Assembly: GCA_020002185.1 (NCBI GenBank)
Contig: CM034531.1
Span: forward strand, 83,703,608-83,767,607
Direction: 5' to 3'
Length of the DNA stretch: 64,000 nt
From: Paraescarpia echinospica
Taxonomy: Eukaryota > Annelida > Polychaeta > Sabellida > Siboglinidae
How positions within the stretch are numbered: the stretch's first letter is position 1; each line of letters opens with the position of its first letter. Positions 1 to 11,700 of the stretch are shown here, in pieces. Under the pieces are notes generated by a model that made no database searches, was not told the origin of the DNA, and saw only the letters and a program-made list of their open reading frames with translations. The position numbers and the translations under genes are program-made.

Positions 1-2020
1 CACTTAGCATCACTCAGGTAACACACTCACACTCACCTGGCGTCACTCAGGTAAACCAGTCACACTCACTTAGCGTCACACAGGTAACTCGCTACCACTT
101 ACTTAGCGTCACTCACACTCACTTTGCATCACTCAGGTAGCTCACTCACACTCTCTTGTCATCACTCAGGTAACTCAATCACACTCGCTTTGCCTCACTC
201 ACACTCACTTAGCATCACTCAGGTAGCTCACTCACACTCAGAGTGTGAGTGCGCTACCTGAGTGATGCTAAGTGAGTGTGAGTGACGCTAAGTAAGTGGT
301 AGTGAGTTACCTGTGTGACGCTAAGTGAGTGTGACTGGTTTACCTGAGTGACGCTAGGTGGGTGTGAGTGAGTTACCTGAGTGACGCTAGGTGAGTGTGG
401 GTGTGCTACCTGAGTGATGCTAAGTGATTGTGAGTGTGTTACCTGAGTGATGACAAGAGTGTGAGTGAGCTACCTGAGTGATGCTAAGTAAATGTGAGTT
501 ATGCTAAGTGTGTGTGAATGACGCTAAGTGAGTGTGAGTGAGTTACCTGAGTGATGAAAAGTGAGAGTGAGTGAGCTACCTGAGTGATGCTAAGTGAGAG
601 TGAGTGAGGCTATGGGAGTGTGAGTGAGTTACCTGAGTGATGATAAGAGAGTGTGAGTGAGCTACCTGAGTGATGCTAAGTGAGTATGAGTGATGTTAAG
701 TGAGTGTGAGTGATGCTAAGTGAGTGTGAGTGAGTTACCTGAGTGATGATAGGAGAGTGTGAGTGAGCTACCTGAGTGATGCTAAGTGAGTGTGAGTGAC
801 GCTAAGTGAGTGTGACTGGGTTACCTGTGTGATGATAAGAGAGTGTGAGTGAGCTACCTGAGTGATGCTAAATGAGTGTGAGTGACGCTAAGTGAGTGTG
901 AGTGAGTTACCTGTGTGACGCTAAGTGAGTGTGAGTGTTTTACCTGAGTGATGCTAAGTGAGTGTGACTGGGTTACCTGAGTGATGATAAGAGAGTGTGA
1001 GTGAGCTACCTGAGTGATGCTAAATGAGTGTGAGAGATGCTAAGTGAGTGCGAGTGAGTTACCTAAGTGATGATAACAGAGTGTGCGTGAGCTACCTGAG
1101 TGATGCTAAGTGAGTGTGAGTGACGCTAAGTGAGTGTGACCGGGTTACCTGAGTGATGATAAGAGAGTGTGAGTGAGCTACCTGAGTGATGCTAAATGAA
1201 TGTGAGTGATGCTAAGTGAGTGTGAGTGAGTTACTTGTGTGATGCTAATTGAGTGTGAGTGTGTTACCTGAGTGATGCTAAGTGAGTGTGACTGGGTTAC
1301 CTGAGTGATGATAAGAGAGTGTGAGTGAACTACCTGAGTGATGCTAAATGAGTGTGAGAGATGCTAAGTGAGTGCGAGTGAGTTACCTGAGAGATGATAA
1401 TAGAGTGTGAGTGAGCTACCTGAGTGATGCTAAGTGAGTGTGAGTGACACTGAGTAAGTGGTAGTGAGTTACCTGTGTGACGCTAAGTGAGTGTGACTGG
1501 GTTACCTGAGTGAGGCTAGGTGAGTGTGAGTGAGTTACCTGAGTGATGCTAGGTGAGTGTGAGTGTATTACCTGAGTGATGCTAAGTGATTGTGAGTGTG
1601 CTACCTGAGTGACGCTAAGTGAATGTGAGTATGCTACCTGAGTGACGCTAAGTGAATGTGAGTGTGTTACCTGAGTGATGCTAAGTGAGTATGACTGGGT
1701 TACCTGAGTGACGCTAAGTGAGTGTGAGTGAGTTACCTGAGTGATGCTAGGTGAGTGTGAATGAGTTACTTGAGTGACGCTAAGTGAGTGTGAGTGAGTT
1801 ACATGAGTGACGCTGAGTGTGAGTGAATTACATGAGTGATGCTGAGTGTGAGTGAGTTACATGAGTGATGCTGAGTGTGAGTGAGTTACATGAGTGATGC
1901 TGAGTGTGAGTGAATTACATGAGTGATGCTGATTGTGAGTGAGTTGCATGAGTGACGCTGAGTGTGAGTGAGTTACATGAGTGACGCTTAGTGTGAGTGA
2001 GTTACATGAGTGGAGGTACG
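1..2020. repeat. Satellite of 33-bp and 20-bp units with an inversion near 240
   Basis: The stretch is built from two interleaved units, one of about 33 bp containing TTACCTGAGTGATGCTAA and one of about 20 bp containing GTGAGTGACGCTAA. From 1 to about 240 the units read in the opposite orientation to 241-2020, so the junction near 240 is a palindrome. After about 1800 the units shorten and CCTGAG becomes CATGAG. On the minus strand, the sense of the adjacent gene, many units contain CTCAGGTAAC or CTCAGGTAGC, which resemble a 5-prime splice site. The array lies directly downstream of the donor of exon 2032-2195. No gene is visible inside it. Confidence 0.95.
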
Positions 2021-2031
2021 TGAGATTTTAC

Positions 2032-2195
2032 CTGAGCATCCGTTGTAATCGACGCACGAGAAGAGGGCGCAGGTCTGCCCCGTGTAGCCGACGTCACATT
2101 GACACAAGTCGGGTTCGACACACGCGCCGTGTCCCGAGCAGTTCGACTCGCACACAGGCGTGTCGCAGGTGCTGCCTTCGACGCCCGGGTCACAT
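2032..2195 (-). CDS. VWDE-like exon: EGF-like repeat
   Basis: The acceptor is TTGCAG before 2195 and the donor is CTCAG|GTAAAA at 2031. The minus strand reads an EGF unit with motifs [23 protein letters not shown] and CVDYNGC. Its first base completes the AGA codon left by exon 2420-2823 (phase 2). The exon ends in phase and the gene must continue into unseen sequence left of the window or beyond the satellite. Confidence 0.8.
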
Positions 2196-5100
2196 CTGCA
2201 ACGTAGCTCGGCGCTTTACCCTTCTAGTGGGGGTGTATGCATGCGAGCGTGTTTACGTGTGTGCTGTGTGTGCGTGCGTGCGTGCGTGCGTGTATGCGTG
2301 CGTATGCGTGCGTGTTTGCGTGCCATGACCGGTTCATGTTTGCGTCTTTCGTTGGGTGTGCGCTGTGCGCGCGTGTATGTGAATTAATTCCATCAACTGT
2401 TCCCACTTTGCATATTTACCTGCATGTGAGATCCTCCTGCTTCGTATCGTCCTTGAGCGTCGTACACATTCCGTGGTTGTGGCAGTTGTCGAGAGCTGTA
2501 CACTCAGTGTTGGAGCTACAGTTCGTGCCCTCGTACCCCGGATGACAGGAGCAAATTCCCGGCTGCACACAGTCGCCGTGGTTGGAGCAGCCGTTCTGGA
2601 CGGAACAGTCCGGCGTCGAGCAGCTGTTGTCCGTCCAACCAGGCTGACACTGACATACGTCATGGGCAATGCACTGACCGTGGCCGGGACACCAGTTGAG
2701 GACCTCACAAACGGCTGAGAACAACTGGACGATGTACAGCCCAAGTCGCACTGACACACGTCGAAGTCTATACAGATGCCGTTGGAGGAACAGTTCTCTT
2801 GCTTGTAGCAGGTCGCTGTCAAACTGTCGGTGGCAACATATATTTAGGTACCCAGACGTTGGAACTAAATGTGTTCCGGGGGGCTAAGCATCCAATGTTT
2901 TGTGTAAGTGGCTAGAAGGGCTGAACCCCCAAATAGGGTATGGTGAGGGTGGAAGCTATGTTTGCCCCTCACATTTTGGCAACGGTGATGTGCAGTTGTA
3001 GGTTTTTGTTGAACCTGAACGGGGTGCAGTTGGCGGCTTTTTGTGAGCCTCAAACCCCCCAAATATTCAGCAAGTTCCGGTATATAAGGTAGATATGCAA
3101 ATAGCATATTAAATTACATTTTATTATATGTTGTAAATCTTCCAACAACGAAAATATATGCATTCTAAGTGCATCTGTAGGCCCAGATGATCATACAAAA
3201 AGGAATAATGCTTTCAACGCTAAACGATGCTAACGTTTTCTTACATATACTTTTAATATACTATTAAAGTTGTTGTCATTAAAACGCACCTGCAGTCAGA
3301 ACCCGTGAATTCTCCGCTGCACTCGCACGCGTCCTGGGAGCGACACCTACCGTGCATCTCGTCCGTGCAGTTGTTCACCTGTTGTCAGAAAGTCATTTCA
3401 ATGTTGGACATGCTTGGCACAGGCTTCTGTCACTTCCACTGTATATTTCATGCATATGATGTCATGGCTGTAAATCTTATTGTGATTATTTCGTTCAGCT
3501 TCTTACGCAATGATATGCTTTATTTTATATTTTGAAGCCAATTTCAACACAACAAATAACAGTCTTCTCATTAACAATGTTTTAATGGAGTAATTGCACT
3601 AAATTTGAAACTTTACAAAATCCAGTTTATTCAAAATTGTCAGGCATGGTTTGGAAGTTGTAACTACATGATTATAATTACTACAGTTTTTTCTTAGCAA
3701 TATATACCAATATTTAGTATTATTTCTATTAATGTTTCTTACACTGTTAGGCTTACGTTAGACTGTCACTAATGGAGCTAGCACAGTTGAGCGCAGTGGT
3801 GCAGTGGCTAGAGCTTCGGACTCTCCACTGGGAGAACCCAGATTCGAATTGTGTGCTGCGGTGTCGAACCTTGGGCAAGTTCGTTTACCATACGTTGCTC
3901 CAGTTCACTCATCTGTATGAATGAGTACTACCTGGCTATGTACAGTGGTGGTGATTTTGTACGGATAGTCTTCTCACATTAATTACAGCGTGACTGAATG
4001 CTTCCCAGAGAAGTTGAGATGGTGTTCGATTGAACGGGTCTGCCAGAGAGTAAAGTCTAAAGCGATTTGAACAGTCCTAATTACTCTTTTTCATCCGTGA
4101 GTTTTTAATACAGTACCTGTCCTTTGAAATATTATCTTATGGAAATGCTAATTTCTAAATTACACACTGTAATTCTAAAAAGTAATGAAATGTGCTTCGA
4201 ACCGACCTTCTCGCAGGTGGCCTCGCGGGAACAGTCGAGGCCGTCCCAGCCGAAGTAGCACCGACAGAAGCCGGCGTCGCAGATCCCGTGAACACAGTCT
4301 CCGCACGCTCCTACGTGACAATCGGATCCCGACCACCCGTCCACTCACTGACACGTGTCGTTGACACAGCGACCCTTACCTGAGCACTGGTTGGGGCATC
4401 CTGCAGACAACAGTGACAGGCCGTAGGAAATGTCGTACACCAGTACATCTGCATCTATTTAAACTAGATTCGCAGGGGGGATTCACAGAGAAGCCAGAAA
4501 ATGGAGGCATAGATAAAGACAGCAGAAATATATCGGCAAAGAACAGCCTGGAAAACTGTTCTGAATCAGGATATAAATGCATTTGTTTAAATGCAAGGAG
4601 CATAATAAACAAAAGAAGTGAACTAAACATTATGGTAGAAAATATTGACCCTCACATAATAGGTATAACCGAATCGTGGGCCACCACTGATATATCAGAT
4701 GCCGAATTGGGACTAACAGGATATGTAATGTTTAGGAAAGATAGAATAGGAAGAAAGGGAGGTGGAGTTATTTTATATATTAAAGAATCTATCCAGGCTT
4801 ATGAAATAAAATTAGAAAGAGAAGCAGATTGCGAAGAAGCTGTTTGGTGTAACATAGTTACAGGAAACTCAACGTTAACAGTTGGGTTAGTTTATCGAAG
4901 TCCAAACATAAGCATAGAAGAGAATGAAAAAATACAAAACGCTATAAGGGAAGTAAGCAAACGGAACTGTATTATTATGGGGGACTTTAACCATGGGCAT
5001 ATACAATGGAAATCTCTACAGAGTATGGGGAGTGAGGACCACAAGTTTTTAGTTTTAGTACAAGATAGTTTCCTTTCTCAACATGTGCTAGAACCAACCA

Positions 5101-8100
5101 GGGGAGAGAATGTGTTAGACTTAGTTTTGTCCTCACAGAAAGAATTAGTTGACAATGTCAAGATATGTGAGCCACTGGGAGTAGTGATCACAACCAGATA
5201 CATTTTACCATCAAAGTAAAATCAGAAAGGAATAGTAAAAAGCAGTATAGGAGAAATTTCCACAAAGGAAGGTATAAGGACATGAGGAAATATTTAACAA
5301 AGATAGACTGGAATAACACACTGAAGAATAAGACAGCAACCGAATGCTGGAATATCTTAAATAGTGAAATTAAGTGCATAGTCAATAAATTTGTACCTTT
5401 CAAAAAACAAGGGAAACGGTCTAAAAAGAAACACTTATCGAAAGAAGCCATTAGAAAAAGTAAGTATAAACAAATGATGTGGAAGTCATATAGATGTACT
5501 GGAAATGATGAAGACTACAACATTTATAAAGAAGCACTTAATCAAGCTACAGCTGAAATTAGAAAATCAAAGAGAAGCTATGAAAAAAAATTAGCTAGTA
5601 ATATAAAACATGACGGTAAGAGTTTTTATGCGTATATTCGAAGCAAACAGAAAGTTCAGGATGAGGTCGGTCCTCTAGAAGATAGTGCTGGAAATACAAT
5701 ATCAGAGGGATTCTTAATGGCAGAAGACCTGAATGAGTATTTTAGTTCAGTGTTTACCAGGGAAGATATTAGTTCACTGCCAGTACCAGAGGCTAAGTTC
5801 AAGGGGGCAGATTCAGACTATTTAGGACAGTTAGTTGTAACCTCGGAAATGGTAGCTAAGAAAATAAGGGCTATGAAGGATAATAAATCACCTGGAGTGG
5901 ACGGGATTCCGCCCAAACTACTATTGGAAATTGTAGAACAAATTAGCGTACCGCTTGCAACAGTTTTCAATTTGTCATTAGAAGAGGGAGTAGTTCCTTT
6001 AGAATGGAAAGAGGCAAACATTATACCGTTATTTAAAAAAGGTTCGAGAAACAAGTCAGAGAACTATAGACCAGTGAGTTTAACATCATTGATTTGCAAA
6101 TTATTAGAAAGACTAATTAAAGATCACATGGTGGATTTTCTTGTTAAACATAACTTGATAAACCCATCTCAACATAGGTTTTTAAAAGCGAGGTCATACT
6201 TAACAAATATGTTATGTTTTTTGGAAGACATCACTAGGTGGGTAGATGAGGGATCACCAGTAGATATCATCTATTTAGATTTTCAAAAAGCTTTCGACAA
6301 AGTACCACATCAAAGATTACTCCTTAAGCTAATGGCCCATGGCATAGGAAATGGTATAATAAACTGGATAGAAAAATGGCTGAATGACAGAAGACAACGT
6401 GTAGTAGTTGATGGGGAGGCTTCAAACTGGAAATCGGTATTGAGTGGGGTACCACAGGGATCAGTACTAGGACCTATATTATTCTTAATGTATATCAACG
6501 ATTTGGACGATGATATAACAAGCAAGGTGTTAAAATTTGCGGATGATACAAAAGTGTTTAGAAGGATTAAAAGTGATGGAGACAGACAGCATTTACAAGA
6601 TGATCTTGATAGGTTGATCAAATGGTCTGAAAAGTGGCAAATGCTGTTCAATTTTGGGAAATGTAAATGCCTCCACACAGGTCATGGGAATGAAGAGGTA
6701 AAATATAAAATGGGGGTACTGTTCTAAGTACTACTGTAAAAGAAAAGGACTTAGCGTTAACCATTAGTGCTGATATGAAGGTTTCAGAGCAGTGCGGAAT
6801 TGCAGCGTCAAAGGGAAATCAAATCCTTGGATTAATTAGGCGAAATATAGCGTATAAGAAAAAAGAATTAATAGTACCGCTGTACAAAACAATAGCGAGG
6901 CCTCATTTAGAATATTGTATACAAGCATGGATGCCATATCGCAAGAAGGACATAGATATGCTAGAAAGAGTACAGAGGAGAGCGACTAAAATGATACCAA
7001 ATCTGAGGGATCTTAGTTACGAAATACGCCTAAAAGAATGTGGTTTAACAACACTAGAGACCAGGAGATTGAGAGGAGATCATATAGAAGTGTTTAAAAT
7101 ATTGAATGGTTATGAAAATATTGATAGAAACATTTTTTTCTCAGTTAAGAAAGATAGAAGGACCAGAGGACATGAAGCTACATTAGTAAAGGAGCAGTGT
7201 AGATTAGATATAAGAAAGTTCTCATTCTCACAAAGGACTGTAAATGAATGGAACAGATTATCTCCTGATTGTGTTGGTGCTAGTAGCGTGAATATGTTTA
7301 AAAATAAAATCGACACACACCTTAAAAAGGCGGGATACATGTAGATAAAAAGTATTGGACTCTCGATAAGCCAACCTGCCATCCAGAGTAATTTTCTGGA
7401 TGGCAATCTTGTTAAATCTGGTTTTACTTCACGTAATACGTATTACAGCCTACATGCATACGTAGTACACGCATACGCGTATTCAAATTCAAAATACCTT
7501 TATTGTCCCTCATGGGGGAAATTCTCTTGTGTTGTTCGCTATTTAAGAACGCAATAATTAAATTAATAAATAAGTACACATGTGTAACTGAGAACACTGA
7601 TTCAATTAATTACATATGATTAAAATAAAACAGCACAGAACAATCAGCCAGTTGTTAGGAAACATAATTTACATTTACATCATCAGTACATGAACAAGTT
7701 CATCATCACAGATTTTATTTAACTAGGTGGAATACAGTGGAATTACATGATTAAAATAAAAAAGAATGGCACAGAACAATCAGCCAGTTGTTAGGAAACA
7801 TCATTTATACTTACATATCACAGCCATCAGTGCAGGAACAAGTTCATCATCACAGTTGAGGCAGCTGAAAACGACGGCCAGATGGTAACAGATTGTAACA
7901 GTGATTTAGGGGGTGGTGGGATCCAGAGAGATCTGCCTTCCCTTCCTCTTTGCCCTCCGCCTGTACAGGTCGTCTACACTGGTAAGTTCCTCTCCGACCA
8001 CCTTGCTGCTGAGTCTGATGACGCGACTCAGGATATTACGATTGGTGACACTCAATCCACCATGCCATGTCAGGAAGCCAAAGGTGACAGTACTTTCAAG

Positions 8101-8683
8101 GTAACAGCCATAGAAGGTCCTCAGTACATGAGGGCTCACCCCGAGGGATCTGAGTTTACGCAGAAAATAGAACTTTTGTTTGCATTTCTTGTTGTTCAAA
8201 GCTGTGTTTGCACTGAAGGTCAGTTTAGAGTCAATTACGTTACCAAGGTACTTGTATTCTGATACACGCTTGACAGTCTTACCATTTATGACCAGGTCTT
8301 TGGGAGGGGTGGGGTCTCTCCTGAAGTCGATGATGAGCTCCTCCGTTTTCTGGGCATTAAGATCAAGGAAGTGAACACATACCACCGGGCAAGTCTGAGA
8401 CCACTTCCTCGCACACCGTGTCCGAATTTGACAGGTCGACAATCGCCGTATCGTCAGAGTACTTCACAAAAATGCACTGCTCATGTTTGCTGCGGCAATC
8501 GTCCGTGTACAAGGTGAAGATCACCGGCGAAACCACTGAGCCCTGAGGGGCTCCGGTGGATGTACACATATATGCACGCACGCACACACGCACACACGCA
8601 CACACGTACACACACACACACACAAACGCCAAAAAAAAAACATAACACACACACAAACACACACAAACACACACAAACACACA

Positions 8684-8734
<51 letters not shown>

Positions 8735-11700
8735 CTGACCTTGCTTAAGTGTTTCTTGTTCAGCCAAGGACGTGTCGTTAGAGACGACGACGTCATAGAT
8801 GCAGCCAGTCAGTAGTGCGTCTGTCAAGCCTTGCATCTTGCACGTCGCTGTAGCTATATCGACAACGACACATGTGTCATTTGTTCGTGCACATTATACA
8901 GTTCAGCTTTAAGACCCAATGTCATTGACACAGTTATTAAACCTGCATTCTATATTCATTAATATGCAGTACTATCCAATAGAATAATATGGTTTAGAGG
9001 GGCGCAGTGGTCGACAGTTAGAGTGCCGGACTGTTGTACGGAGGGACCGGGATTCGACTCCTGGGGCAGGCCGGGCGTTGGTACGGTATTTGTTCGGCCG
9101 CCGTGGTGAAATTTTGGCAATGTCGTTCACCCTACGTTGCTTGTGTCTTTCGGAAGATACGCTATAAGCTCTGGACGCTTCTATCTGGAAGCTATACCAG
9201 GTGAAGTAAAGATCACATGTAGGGAAATTTAAACAAATATGTCGTGGACTTATTGAACAGGGATGTAATTGTCTAAACTCTCAATGCCAGTGCAATCAAC
9301 CTAATTATTTACTGGAAGAAGAACGGATGAATGCTTATTTGTTATCGTTTGTATCGTGCATATGACATTTGTGCGCATCTAATGATATATCAATGTTTGG
9401 TCGACGTTCCACGTTCTTGAATGGGATTACATTTAATTGAGTCAGATAGCAACTCCTGCGATCTCACCAGAGTTAATGGCACTGTCGGAGTACTCGTCCA
9501 AGGTGTACACCGGCTTGTAGGTATGGTCCGTGTAAGACGAGTCCATCACGTCTTGAGGATGAAAGTTTGATTCCGTCCACGACCACGAGCCGTACACCCC
9601 TCCGGTCACTCGCTGGGTAGATATTCGCCCTAACGTTATACGTTATGGTGGTAGTAGGCTTTAGTTACTTACCATGTCAAATTATGATCGTGTGATTGAA
9701 CGCTCGAAAACAAACACACAATAATTCGTTATCTGACCTTATCATTGACGACAATTTGCAGAAAAGAGGTAATAAAAAGTGCAACACTTACAATGTTTAT
9801 AATTGTATTATTCTAACTTACTAACACATCTATACTATTACATAATGTGACACAAAACTACTCTATTCATTAGTTAAAGATCCTTATCAAGAATCAAAGT
9901 GCCGCAACACAATTGTCAAAAGATGGCATATAAAAAGAAAGGAGTTGCACATGAATACAAAAACGTAAAAACAATTCAAAATATTTAAAACATTTGGATA
10001 TTAACGAGTAATTGTAATTACAAGAAACGCTTAAACATTGACAAGAAACGCTTAAACATTGAGCACCGATGATATGCCATCGGCGTACTCACAGCTTTCT
10101 GCAAACTCGTCAGTCGTGTTGTACGACGTTCCACCCGGTCCTCGCAGGTCATTCGTGACGTCATCGTTCATGTCGCCGCACAGCCCGGAAGTAGAGTTGA
10201 AGAACGCCGCCGTTGGCTTGAAGCCAATGTTGAGGAAGAGTCGCCTCATCGTTGAGCTGTAGAACGTTGTCACTGTCAATGAGGCACCTGTAGCCAAGAA
10301 ACACGAACTCTCAATGTTCTTAGTGACAACAAAACCACTAACACCATAGCGTTTAATAAATGTTATTGGCATATTCAACTGAACTGTGTTCAACATTTCA
10401 AAGGTTATTTTACGTGTGAATGTGTTAAATGTTTTATATTACAACGTAGGAAAGGGATGATGACAATTTCACGGACAGCGAGAAGAACAGTTAAACCGGT
10501 CTTGAAGAAGTTAATCAAGTTCCCCCACTTGAAGTGATAACACCAAGACAGAAGCTATCGCATATTCGGGCACATCATGAGAGGCCGGCAGCTCATGACA
10601 AGGCTGATATATCAAGGCTGACAATGGACGAGTTGACACAAGCAACATGACACGTGATTGGTCAGTGACAATTCTACATTGATATGCGCGGAAGTCGTTC
10701 GACTTAACTGGACATTACATCACATTCTTGTATAGCCGTAGATTTACCCGAGTGGAACTGCACTGAAACCATTGTGCCGGAGTTACCGCCCGAGGACATA
10801 TTTCTGGGTAGAATGTCCAACAAGACGGTGTCGTTGCTAAGCGATCTTCTCACAGACTTTTTCGTGTCTTGCTTTTCGCCATCGACTCTGAAATACAAGT
10901 CGACAACTTGTTCAAATTGCACCGAAAGAAGTCAGTAATTACATTGTATTTGAAATACAATTGCTGTTATTCAATGTTTCAAGGTGTTCCTATTGTAATG
11001 ACAAAATCATTAACAGCATAGTTAGGAAGGAGCTTAATATAACCTTTAGAAGGAACCTAGCAAACGAGAAATTGGAGACGTATGTTAACCCCTACAGTAA
11101 GCATGGCTACAGATGATGGTGACTTGCTTCTTGTTCACTGGTCTGTCCATGCTACAGGATAGCAAAACAACGGAAATATTTCATATAACATTTATTGCTC
11201 GAAATTGCTGACATTATTAAAAGCGAAACCCATCTTGATATTGTTGCTGCAGTTATTAGTTTGGTTGCGTCTACCACACTGCCTGCTTTAGGTATACTTT
11301 ACAAGAGACTCTGGAAAAAGCAATGGAGATACATGGCTTCTCGTTCTGTTCTATACATCACTCGCCTGACAGTTGGCGCGTCGTCGGGCTGTGCGACAGC
11401 GGGGGTCGAGATGGTGACGACAGACATCCCGGCCTTGAGAGCGACGGCGCCCGTCAAAGACGTCTGCTTGTAGTGGAAGAACCGCACCTGGAAGCCGAAG
11501 TCGTTCACCTCGCTCTTACGTACGTAGTGTTATTGGTTCGTTGCAAAATTCACCTGCGCATGACATAATCGTTTGTCAAATGTGCAACATGCACTCGTTA
11601 GACTAGTTGCGCTTGGGTCCATCATAATGTCAGTGTCTTTCTTAGGAATCAAAGGTAAGCAGTCTTTGTTCGAAACATTTAAAAGTAAAATTCTTTGCAT

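Noticed and set aside
8996..9075. tRNA gene
   Set aside because: A and B boxes are present but no cloverleaf can be drawn, and the sequence continues into a SINE body with relatives elsewhere in the window.
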